Part shown: piece by piece, positions 28,119 to 35,680 of the stretch
Position numbering within the stretch: the first letter of the stretch is position 1
Layout: the number at the start of each line of letters is the position of its first letter
NCBI RefSeq assembly: GCF_000242635.2
Contig: NC_017770.1
Location: 4,352,669 to 4,416,668, forward strand
Length of the DNA: 64,000 nucleotides
Source of the DNA: Solitalea canadensis DSM 3403
GTDB lineage: Bacteria; Bacteroidota; Bacteroidia; Sphingobacteriales; Sphingobacteriaceae
Reading direction: 5' to 3'
The notes under the pieces: generated by a model
Told to the model about the DNA's origin: nothing
What the model saw: the letters and a program-made list of their open reading frames with translations, nothing else
Databases searched by the model: none
Position numbers and translations under genes: made by a program

Positions 28119-28955
28119 TTATTTATGTTTAGCAGCAAAAGTTTGAATAATGCTATAACCAGCTTCGTCAATTGCGTAAGTAATAGTATCGATACGAGTT
28201 GTAAAGTAAGCGTAGAATACAGTTGCAAGAGCTGAGTTACCGATACCTAATGCAGTATTGATAAGTGCCTCAGAGATACCAACCGCTAGAGCTGCTGAAT
28301 CTGGAGCTCCACTGTTACCTAATGCCGAGAACGCTTTAATCATACCTAATACAGTACCTAATAGAGCGAATAGAGTTGATACTGATGCTAAAGTTGCAGT
28401 AATAACCAAGTTTTTCTCTAACATAGGTAATTCAAGAGTAGTTGACTCTTCAATTTCTTTCTGAATAGCTAAAATTCTTTGGTCAACATCTAAACCAGCT
28501 TCGTTTTCCATCTCTTTGTATTTAACCAAAGTAGATTTAACAACGTTAGCAACTGAACCTTTTTGAATGTCGCACTCTTTGATAGCTGCGTCAACGTTAC
28601 CAGCGCCTAATAATGAGCGGATCTTAGAAACGAAAGCCTGAGCTGAACCTTTACCTGAAGCTGCAGAGATTGTAATTAAACGCTCAATTGCTACGGTTAG
28701 GTTAATTAATACCAATGACAATAGAATTGGAACTACATAACCACCCATGTACACAAGACCCAAATAGTGTCCAGCACCTTCTGCTATAGGATGTCCACCT
28801 ACTACTCCACCCTCAAAGTTTGACGGGTTACCTAAAACGAAAATGTAAATCAAGATACCTACCGCGATACAGGTAGGGATTACCCAAGCCGCAAAATTTG
28901 AATTGAACTTAGCGTTCTCTACTTTTTTAGCTGTTTGTTGTGCTGCGTTTGCCAT
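28119..28955 (-). CDS. exbB: ExbB/MotA/TolQ-family proton channel
   Basis: First gene of the exb/tonB operon, 278 aa. An N-terminal helix of about 20 residues (Bacteroidota-type) is followed by the three ExbB helices; the MotA/TolQ core is seen in LPMLEKNLVITATLASVSTLFALLGTVLGMIKAFSAL (pieces TLASVSTLFALLGTVLGMI) and the final ALINTALGIGNSALATVFYAYF. It conducts protons with ExbD to power TonB. A -7 element on the minus strand lies about 75 bp upstream. Confidence 0.95.
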   Translation of the reverse strand: MANAAQQTAKKVENAKFNSNFAAWVIPTCIAVGILIYIFVLGNPSNFEGGVVGGHPIAEGAGHYLGLVYMGGYVVPILLSLVLINLTVAIERLITISAASGKGSAQAFVSKIRSLLGAGNVDAAIKECDIQKGSVANVVKSTLVKYKEMENEAGLDVDQRILAIQKEIEESTTLELPMLEKNLVITATLASVSTLFALLGTVLGMIKAFSALGNSGAPDSAALAVGISEALINTALGIGNSALATVFYAYFTTRIDTITYAIDEAGYSIIQTFAAKHK

Positions 28956-29477
28956 TGTTTTTAAAAAATTTAATTAATCTTTAATTACTTAATTAAGTTT
29001 CAATTATGCTATTTATTTTTTTGAGCGTTTGCAAAAATATTAGTTTTTCGATAATAAAAAATTTTTTTTCAACGATTCTTAATTATTTAACATTTAGCCA
29101 AAAGCCTCGTTGTCAAAATTATATTTTTCCGAACCGTGAAAAAAGCGATAAAAATAGCTTTCCTACTATTAACGAATCATTAACAATTGCATTGTGTTAA
29201 GTTAAAGATTCAATTAACAAAAATAAACCATTTAATATCAATAATTTACACTATTCTATTTTATTTACATTATTTTATTTCTATTAAAATCAGCATCCTT
29301 TCTAGTTGAGTGTCTTTCAAATTTTACCAATCTTACAAATTTATGTTTATGTGAAGATGGCGAAATTTAATAACAATTACATCCTTTTCGTCTGACAATA
29401 GTCACAAGATATCTTTTATATTTTGATATTGTACCGCTTGCAGGCAATAAATTTTGTATAAAATTTAGTTTTTATAC
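28956..29477. other. Long AT-rich non-coding spacer between exbB and pckA
   Basis: About 520 bp without a convincing gene. The frame open at 29006-29200 on the plus strand has no start context and a low-complexity product, so it is rejected. It holds a probable exbB promoter at the left and the pckA terminator at the right. The rest is poly-A/T tracts with no fold or repeat that I can recognise. Confidence 0.5.
29032..29039 (-). promoter_or_regulatory. -7 element for the exbB operon
   Basis: Minus-strand TATTTTTG fits TAnnTTTG, 77 bp before the exbB ATG. No TTTG is found at the expected -33 spacing, so confidence is modest. Confidence 0.35.
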
Positions 29478-29508
29478 ATAAAAACAAAGTCCCGGCAAGC
29501 CGGGACTT
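29478..29508 (-). terminator. Intrinsic terminator of pckA
   Basis: A 9-bp GC-rich stem (29487-29495 with 29500-29508, loop CAAG) followed on the minus strand by TGTTTTTATG. It is 27 bp after the pckA stop. Confidence 0.88.
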
Positions 29509-29535
29509 ATTGCAAACACAAACTATTATAAAAGA

Positions 29536-31152
29536 TTAAACTTGAACAGATACTACTGGTAATGCTTCTTTCATTTCATTACTAGCAACATCTGCAAATT
29601 GTTCAAAATTTTTGATGAAGCGATTTGCCAAATCATTTGCTTTTTGGTCATATGCTTCTTTATTTTCCCAGGTATTACGCGGGTTCAACACTTCAGAAGG
29701 TACATTCGGACAAGATACTGGCGTGTGAAGACCGAATATTGTATCCGTTATGTATTCAACATTATTAAGCTCTCCTTTTAATGCCGCTGTGATCATGGCA
29801 CGTGTGTAAGAAAGCTTCATACGGGAACCTATTCCATAAGGACCTCCTGTCCAACCTGTATTAATCAACCATACATTTACGTTGTGTTCATCCATTTTCT
29901 TTCCTAACAGATCTGCATAACGTGTTGGATGCAATGGCAAGAACGCCTTACCGAATCCAGCAGAGAAAGTTGCCTGTGGTTCAGTTACTCCAGCTTCTGT
30001 TCCGGCTACTTTTGCAGTATACCCCGAAATGAAGTGGAACATTGCTTGTGATTTGGAAAGCTTTGAAATTGGAGGTAAAACTCCAAATGCATCAGCTGTT
30101 AAAAAGAATATATTCCTAGGTGTACTTCCTACAGAAGGTTTTACCGCGTTATCAATATAATCTATAGGATATGATACACGTGTGTTTTCCGTTACTTCAA
30201 TATTAGAGAAATCGACAGTCGAAGTACCTGCAAAGCAGCGTGTATTTTCTAATAGTGATCCGAATTTAATGGCATTATATATCTGTGGTTCTTTTTCTGC
30301 GGTAAGGTCTACACATTTAGCATAGCAACCTCCTTCAAAATTAAACACCGTATCCCCTGCCCAACCATGCTCATCATCACCGATAAGCGCTCTTTCCGGA
30401 TCGGCAGACAAGGTTGTTTTACCTGTACCGGATAATCCAAAGAAAATGGCAGTATCTCCATCTTTACCAATATTAGCAGAGCAATGCATTGACAGCACTT
30501 GCTTCTGATGTGGTAAAATAAAGTTGAGTGCAGAGAAAATTCCTTTCTTGATCTCACCTGTATAACCGGTACCACCAATAATGATCATTTTGCGTGTAAA
30601 GTTTAATACAGCAAAATTGTGTTGGCGAGTTCCATCGATTTCAGGATCAGCTTTAAATCCAGGAGCAGCAATGATTGTCCATTCCGGATCAAATTTTTCA
30701 ATTTCTTCTTTGGTAGGGCGAAGAAACAAGTTATTAGCGAATAAACTCTGGTAAGCTGTTTCAGTAACAACACGAATATTCAGACGATAATTTTGGTCTG
30801 CACATGCATAAGCATCACGAACAAAAACCTCTTTGCCTCCTAAATACGCTTGTAAGCGATGCAATAAATGATCGAATTTTGTTGGCTCGAATTTGATGTT
30901 GATATCACCCCACCATACGGCGTCCTCAGTAATATCATCACAAACGATAAAGCGATCTTTGGGAGAGCGTCCGGTAAATTCGCCGGTGTCAATTGATAAT
31001 GCGCCAGAATCCACCAAATGTCCTTCCCCGCGACAAATGGCCTCTTCAACAAGTTCGGCTGGTGATAAGTTCCAATAGGCGGCGGCTACATTACTCAAGC
31101 CAATAGCAGACAATGTAGCATGCGGAGCCTTGAATCCTAATTCATTCTCCAT
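29536..31152 (-). CDS. pckA: Phosphoenolpyruvate carboxykinase (ATP)
   Basis: Converts oxaloacetate and ATP to phosphoenolpyruvate, CO2 and ADP, the entry step of gluconeogenesis; 538 aa, normal length for the ATP-type enzyme. Seen: the RSPKDRFIV substrate loop near residue 65, the P-loop GLSGTGKTTLS, the metal-binding LIGDDEHGW, and FSAGFGKAFLPLHP. It is monocistronic with its own terminator. The adjacent promoter region (31153-31304) shows no exact TAnnTTTG element. Confidence 0.98.
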   Translation of the reverse strand: MENELGFKAPHATLSAIGLSNVAAAYWNLSPAELVEEAICRGEGHLVDSGALSIDTGEFTGRSPKDRFIVCDDITEDAVWWGDINIKFEPTKFDHLLHRLQAYLGGKEVFVRDAYACADQNYRLNIRVVTETAYQSLFANNLFLRPTKEEIEKFDPEWTIIAAPGFKADPEIDGTRQHNFAVLNFTRKMIIIGGTGYTGEIKKGIFSALNFILPHQKQVLSMHCSANIGKDGDTAIFFGLSGTGKTTLSADPERALIGDDEHGWAGDTVFNFEGGCYAKCVDLTAEKEPQIYNAIKFGSLLENTRCFAGTSTVDFSNIEVTENTRVSYPIDYIDNAVKPSVGSTPRNIFFLTADAFGVLPPISKLSKSQAMFHFISGYTAKVAGTEAGVTEPQATFSAGFGKAFLPLHPTRYADLLGKKMDEHNVNVWLINTGWTGGPYGIGSRMKLSYTRAMITAALKGELNNVEYITDTIFGLHTPVSCPNVPSEVLNPRNTWENKEAYDQKANDLANRFIKNFEQFADVASNEMKEALPVVSVQV

Positions 31153-31304
31153 AAAAAAGTTATTTGATTGATTGGTAAGGCAAAAATGTGCAAAATAGGC
31201 TAAAAAGCCAAATTCACTTTGTCTATAAAAGGTAGATAGCGTTTAAAATACACTATTTAAAAAATGCCTTTAAATTAAATAGGAGAAGAATTTAGAAGTG
31301 AATA

Positions 31305-31646
31305 TTAACCACCAATTTTTTTTACTTTATAATTAAGTTTTTGCAGAATTTCCATAATCTTTTCTCGGAAGTCACCTTGAACAAGAATTTCTCCGTCTTT
31401 TACTGTCCCTCCGACACCACATTTTGACTTCAACATTTTACCTAAATCCTGAAGATCAGTATCAGTACCGATAAAACCTGTAACTAATGTGACCGCCTTT
31501 CCTCCTCGTTGTTTTTTATCTAGTTGTACTCGTAAATTTTGTTGGTTCGGAGGCAGTGTTTCCTGAACTTCGTTATCCTCAAACTGGTATTCAAAGTTTG
31601 GATCTGTTGAAAACATAATCCCTGAAATATTCTTATTCTTTTTCAT
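31305..31646 (-). CDS. SUI1/YciH-family translation initiation factor
   Basis: Small RNA-binding protein of 113 aa, homologous to eukaryotic eIF1 and bacterial YciH. The C-terminal SUI1 domain has [35 protein letters not shown] and a basic end. In E. coli the homologue influences start-site fidelity in vitro; its role in Bacteroidota is not established. It stands between pckA and the lipid kinase with no obvious operon partner. Confidence 0.92.
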   Translation of the reverse strand: MKKNKNISGIMFSTDPNFEYQFEDNEVQETLPPNQQNLRVQLDKKQRGGKAVTLVTGFIGTDTDLQDLGKMLKSKCGVGGTVKDGEILVQGDFREKIMEILQKLNYKVKKIGG

Positions 31647-31720
31647 CTCAGTATAGTATCAATACTTTCGTTTATGATGCCCTTCTCTGGGGTATACTAT
31701 ATAAATATTGGTTATTTTTG

Positions 31721-31753
31721 TTTCTTTAAAGTGCTATTAGAACTTTAAAGAAA
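31721..31753. other. Perfect 12-bp inverted repeat between SUI1 and lipid-kinase genes
   Basis: TTTCTTTAAAGT (31721-31732) and ACTTTAAAGAAA (31742-31753) with a 9-nt loop. No U-tract follows on either strand, so it is not a standard terminator; it lies 34 bp after the kinase stop on the minus strand. It could be a processing or stabilising hairpin, or an operator. Confidence 0.4.
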
Positions 31754-31787
31754 AGGGCTTATTTGCCTATCAGGTTAATAATCAAAA

Positions 31788-32675
31788 CTATAATGAAGGC
31801 ACCAAGACTTTAAGTGAAAGTGGCCTTATTTTAATATCGATTTGCCCATTTAGCATTTTAGGTTCCCCATCAAGGTGAACAGCGCCATTTTCTTTCCGTA
31901 TTACTTTTATTTCTTTAGCCTTTATAACTTCCACAAAAGCCGACCGATGTGCGGTGCCTGACATAAGTCGCCATGCTAACATCGGGAACTGATAAAATGG
32001 AAACGGCTTAACGATTGCCACATCTAATAGTCCGTCAGAAATATCTGCCAAAGGCGCAATGTGTGCATTGTTACCGAATTGAGTTGAATTAGCAAAGCTG
32101 ATCATGAATGCCTTTTTACTCATTGACTTTCCATCAACTGTTAACTCATAGTCATCGGAATTGTAATTATTCAACTCCCTGAAAACAGATTTAACATAGC
32201 CTGATAATCCACGTTTTTTATTATGAGCAAACATGGCACTGATATGAGCATCGAAACCAACACCTGCCATATTAAAAAATGGCTCCCCATTTAAAGTAGC
32301 TGTATCAATAACTTTTACAGTGTTCTGGTTTAAAACATCAATCGCCTTTTTCACGTCCATTGGAATGCGAAGGTGACGAGCTAAACCATTTCCAGAGCCA
32401 AATGGAATTATTCCTAATTCGGCATTAGCATTAATACTCATTATGCCTTTCGCAACTTCATTAACGGTTCCGTCTCCTCCAACAGCAGCAACTGTGTCAA
32501 AGCCTAAATGAACAGCCGAACGAGATAATTTTCGAGCATGATCAACGGCGTTTGAATAAGCCATTTCATACTCGTACTTTTCATGATCTAAATTATCAAT
32601 GATGAGTTGCTCAACACGTTTCTTACTTTTACCTCCTGAAATGGGGTTTATTACAAACAGAATATTTTTCCGCAC
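31788..32675 (-). CDS. Diacylglycerol/lipid kinase family protein (YegS type)
   Basis: Member of the DAGK catalytic family, 295 aa, that phosphorylates lipids such as diacylglycerol or sphingoid bases. The start is a GTG at 32675; the ATP-binding motif GGDGTVNEVAKG is near residue 65, followed by IPFGSGNGLARHL. The C-terminal beta-sandwich has HLDGEP. Bacteroidota contain sphingolipids, so a sphingosine-kinase-like activity is possible, but the substrate is not shown by sequence. It is divergent from metK. Confidence 0.92.
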   Translation of the reverse strand: MRKNILFVINPISGGKSKKRVEQLIIDNLDHEKYEYEMAYSNAVDHARKLSRSAVHLGFDTVAAVGGDGTVNEVAKGIMSINANAELGIIPFGSGNGLARHLRIPMDVKKAIDVLNQNTVKVIDTATLNGEPFFNMAGVGFDAHISAMFAHNKKRGLSGYVKSVFRELNNYNSDDYELTVDGKSMSKKAFMISFANSTQFGNNAHIAPLADISDGLLDVAIVKPFPFYQFPMLAWRLMSGTAHRSAFVEVIKAKEIKVIRKENGAVHLDGEPKMLNGQIDIKIRPLSLKVLVPSL

Positions 32676-32825
32676 TTTAATGTTGTTAACAGATTACAAA
32701 GATGAATAAAATATACCGTGTTTTGAATACTGACTTATGTGTAAAAATGAGTACCTATTTTATATATCTATCAATCCTATAGATTAAATATTTTATAATT
32801 AATTATTCGGATATAAAATATTTAC

Positions 32826-32836
32826 TAATTTTGCGC
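32826..32836 (+). promoter_or_regulatory. -7 element of the metK promoter
   Basis: TAATTTTGCGC fits the Bacteroidota -7 TAnnTTTG. Start of transcription is expected near 32838-32841, exactly where the SAM-II aptamer begins. No clear -33 TTTG is seen. Confidence 0.5.
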
Positions 32837-32840
32837 CAGT

Positions 32841-32890
32841 TAGTGGACTGATTTGATTGCTTGCAACCACGTTAAAAAAATGCTAAAAAC
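32841..32890 (+). promoter_or_regulatory. SAM-II (SAM-alpha) riboswitch before metK
   Basis: The stretch matches the SAM-II aptamer: GUGG (32843-32846) pairs with CCAC (32867-32870) as P1; the loop has the conserved CUGAUUUG and GCUUGCAA; and the 3' strand GUUAAAAAAAUGCUAAAA carries the A-rich stretch and the conserved GCUAAA that form the pseudoknot. Known SAM-II RNAs bind S-adenosylmethionine and turn down methionine/SAM genes. It sits at the presumed 5' end of the transcript and 74 nt before the start codon of SAM synthetase, so end-product feedback is the natural reading. Pattern match by eye, not a covariance-model search. Confidence 0.88.
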
Positions 32891-32963
32891 TAATAATCTG
32901 CATTTTTTCCTCACAAGAAGCACATCAGTTAATAAAATTTACCAAATAGATTTTTAGAAGTAT

Positions 32964-34217
32964 ATGGCTTATTTATTCACTTCGGAGTCAGTATCAGAAG
33001 GACATCCGGATAAAGTTGCCGATCAAATTTCAGATGCTTTAATTGATAACTTTCTGGCTTTTGATCCGAATTCGAAGGTTGCTTGTGAAACACTTGTTAC
33101 CACTGGTCAGGTTGTTTTAGCAGGAGAGGTTAAATCTAAAACGTATTTAGATGTACAGCAAATAGCCCGTGATGTTATTCGCAAAATTGGTTACACCAAA
33201 AGTGAATACATGTTCGAAGCCAATTCGTGCGGTGTATTGTCGGCTATTCATGAGCAATCAAGTGATATAAACCAAGGTGTTGAGCGAACAAAACCTGAAG
33301 ATCAGGGTGCGGGCGACCAGGGAATGATGTTTGGTTATGCCACAAACGAAACCGATAACTATATGCCTTTGGCGTTAGATATTGCTCATCAACTATTAAT
33401 TGAACTTGCTGCATTGCGTCGCGAAAATAAGGATATCACTTATTTACGTCCAGATGCTAAATCGCAGGTAACGATTGAATATTCGGATGACCACAAACCT
33501 GTTCGTATTGATGCGATCGTTGTTTCAACTCAACATGATGAATTCGATACAGAAGACGTGATGGCTAAGAAGATTACTGATGATATCATTAATATTTTGA
33601 TTCCTCGTGTTAAGGCTAAGCAAAAACCGGAGATTCAAAAGTTATTCACTGATAATATCAACTACCATATTAATCCAACCGGTAAGTTTGTTATTGGCGG
33701 TCCACATGGCGACACCGGATTAACGGGCCGTAAGATCATCGTTGATACTTATGGTGGTAAAGGAGCTCATGGTGGCGGCGCATTCTCGGGTAAAGATCCA
33801 TCAAAAGTTGACCGTTCTGCAGCTTATGCAACTCGTCATATTGCAAAAAACCTGGTAGCATCAGGTGTTTGTAGTGAAGCTTTGGTACAAGTATCTTATG
33901 CTATTGGCGTTGCAAAGCCAATGGGATTATATGTAAATACCTATGGATCTGCTAAAGTTGGCTTAACTGATGGTGAAATTGCTAATAAACTGAGTGAAAT
34001 TTTTGATATGCGTCCTTATTTTATTGAAGAACGCTTAAAATTAAGAAATCCAATTTACCAGGAAACTGCGGCCTATGGTCACATGGGTCGTAAGAACGAA
34101 GTGGTAAGTAAGTCGTTCTCTTTACCTGATGGAAGATCAATTTCCAAAGAAGTGGAATTGTTCACCTGGGAAAAACTCGACTACGTAGATAAAATAAAAC
34201 AAGCTTTCGGCTTATAG
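32964..34217 (+). CDS. metK: S-adenosylmethionine synthetase
   Basis: Makes SAM from methionine and ATP; 417 aa, of the slightly long form common in Bacteroidota. Signatures: [15 protein letters not shown] near the N-terminus (catalytic His and metal-binding Asp), [12 protein letters not shown], and [19 protein letters not shown]. The SAM-II riboswitch upstream makes it the regulated gene. An intrinsic terminator follows 8 bp after the stop. Confidence 0.98.
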   Translation: MAYLFTSESVSEGHPDKVADQISDALIDNFLAFDPNSKVACETLVTTGQVVLAGEVKSKTYLDVQQIARDVIRKIGYTKSEYMFEANSCGVLSAIHEQSSDINQGVERTKPEDQGAGDQGMMFGYATNETDNYMPLALDIAHQLLIELAALRRENKDITYLRPDAKSQVTIEYSDDHKPVRIDAIVVSTQHDEFDTEDVMAKKITDDIINILIPRVKAKQKPEIQKLFTDNINYHINPTGKFVIGGPHGDTGLTGRKIIVDTYGGKGAHGGGAFSGKDPSKVDRSAAYATRHIAKNLVASGVCSEALVQVSYAIGVAKPMGLYVNTYGSAKVGLTDGEIANKLSEIFDMRPYFIEERLKLRNPIYQETAAYGHMGRKNEVVSKSFSLPDGRSISKEVELFTWEKLDYVDKIKQAFGL

Positions 34218-34224
34218 AAAATTG

Positions 34225-34262
34225 AATCCCTCCACTTAACTTGGAGGGATTTTTTATTTTTG
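34225..34262 (+). terminator. metK terminator, its U-tract containing a -7 element
   Basis: A 10-bp stem (34225-34234 with 34242-34251) and a 7-nt loop, followed by TTTTATTTTTGCGC. The TATTTTTG at 34255-34262 also fits the -7 consensus and lies 4 nt before the ATG of the Nudix gene, which would then be nearly leaderless. Confidence 0.75.
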
Positions 34263-34266
34263 CGCA

Positions 34267-34812
34267 ATGCAAGAATCGATTAACCCATGGAAAACATTGA
34301 ACTCAACCGAGATTTATGATAATCCTTGGATAAAATTAACAGAACACAGGGTGATAAATCCATCCGGTGGAAATGGGATATATGGTGTTGTTTCATTCAA
34401 AAATTACGCTATCGGCATTGTTCCAATTGATGGTGAAGGTAATATTTGGTTGGTGGGACAATACAGATATGCCACTAATGGTTATAGCTGGGAACTGCCG
34501 GAAGGTGGAGGACCGCTAGGAGTTGATCCTCTTGAATCTGCCAAACGTGAATTATTAGAAGAGACGGGGCTAAAAGCTGAAACCTGGAGCTTGGTTCAGG
34601 AGTTACATTTATCTAATTCAGTTTCTGATGAAAAAGCCTTTGTCTACCTTGCGCAGGGTTTAACCCAACATGAAGCCGAACCCGAAGAAACAGAGCAACT
34701 TTCAATAAAGAAAATTCATTTTAATGATGCTTTTAATATGGTAATGACCGGAGAAATCACCGATTCAATTACAGTAGCTGCCATCTTAAAAATTAAACAC
34801 TTACTTTTTTAA
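34267..34812 (+). CDS. Nudix hydrolase (ADP-ribose pyrophosphatase-like)
   Basis: Hydrolase of 181 aa that should cleave nucleoside diphosphates linked to another group; the context ELPEGGG before the Nudix helix is typical of ADP-ribose pyrophosphatases. The Nudix box is GGPLGVDPLESAKRELLEE followed by TGL: the REXXEE metal site is intact, but the first conserved Glu of GX5EX7REUXEEXGU is Val (GVDPLESAKRE). Length is normal. PlsC-like gene follows 17 bp downstream. The physiological substrate is uncertain. Confidence 0.9.
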   Translation: MQESINPWKTLNSTEIYDNPWIKLTEHRVINPSGGNGIYGVVSFKNYAIGIVPIDGEGNIWLVGQYRYATNGYSWELPEGGGPLGVDPLESAKRELLEETGLKAETWSLVQELHLSNSVSDEKAFVYLAQGLTQHEAEPEETEQLSIKKIHFNDAFNMVMTGEITDSITVAAILKIKHLLF

Positions 34813-34829
34813 ATTCTTTTACAAAAAGC

Positions 34830-35561
34830 ATGAAGAAACTATTCGGATATATATTAACCCCCATCTTTTATTTAGCTTTTGGCCTGATGTTAGGCATATT
34901 TCATATTGTTCAGATAATTGCTCTAAAGGTTTTTGGGAGAGAAGCTCATAAAAAATCGGTTGATATTCTTAACTTTTTCCTTTTATACAGTTTGATTATT
35001 CTTGGAACAAGAATAAGCGTAAATTTTAAGTTTACACCTCCAACTGATCGCCCTATAATATTTACTGCCAATCACCAAAGTATGTTTGACATACCTGGCA
35101 TCATCTGGTTTCTCCGTCATTATTATCCCAAATTTGTTTCAAAAATTGAATTAGGAAAAGGTATACCAAGTATTTCTTACAACTTGCGACACAGCGGAGC
35201 TGCATTAATTAATCGCAAAGATTCTAAACAGGCATTAACAGAAATCGCCAAACTAGGAAAACTCATTTCACAGCATAACTATGGCGTGGCCATTTTCCCT
35301 GAAGGAACACGTTCCAAAAATGGAACAATGAAACGCTTTGCAATTGGCGGAATAAACGTATTGTTAAAGAAAGCTCCAAATTCCTTAATTGTTCCGATTG
35401 CCATCAAAAACACTTGGAAACTAAATCGTTGGGGTAAATTCCCAATGTCGGTTGGTGAACATGTAAGCTGGACTGTACTTCCGGGCATTGAACCAGAAGG
35501 AAAGGAAATGGAGACTATTGTACAAGAAGCCGAAGATGCAGTAAAAGCAGAGGTTAACTAA
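34830..35561 (+). CDS. 1-acyl-sn-glycerol-3-phosphate acyltransferase (PlsC-like)
   Basis: Membrane acyltransferase of 243 aa that in the family adds the second acyl chain to lysophosphatidic acid in phospholipid synthesis. N-terminal hydrophobic segments over about residues 5-55 are followed by the catalytic HX4D motif in ANHQSMFDIPG, the glycerophosphate-binding region GAALINRKD, FPEGTRSKNG, and VPIAIKNTW. It is 17 bp after the Nudix gene and probably co-transcribed. Other lysolipid acyltransferase substrates are possible. Confidence 0.92.
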   Translation: MKKLFGYILTPIFYLAFGLMLGIFHIVQIIALKVFGREAHKKSVDILNFFLLYSLIILGTRISVNFKFTPPTDRPIIFTANHQSMFDIPGIIWFLRHYYPKFVSKIELGKGIPSISYNLRHSGAALINRKDSKQALTEIAKLGKLISQHNYGVAIFPEGTRSKNGTMKRFAIGGINVLLKKAPNSLIVPIAIKNTWKLNRWGKFPMSVGEHVSWTVLPGIEPEGKEMETIVQEAEDAVKAEVN

Positions 35562-35680
35562 TTACAGGTATTGGATTGCACCTTATTAATTATGTAATCC
35601 AATACCCAAAATACCTAAATTAATCTATTGACTATCAGTAAAATATTTTAGTAAATTAGGTTATTCAATCTAAAAAAAGA

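Noticed and set aside
29006-29200. A 64-codon plus-strand frame in the long spacer upstream of exbB
   Set aside because: Low-complexity AT-rich sequence, no start context, and it runs through the probable exbB promoter; no protein family resemblance.
29536-31152. Long antisense and alternative-frame ORFs over pckA, nuo, sdh and other genes
   Set aside because: They overlap well-supported conserved genes and show no family resemblance; they are shadows of coding bias.
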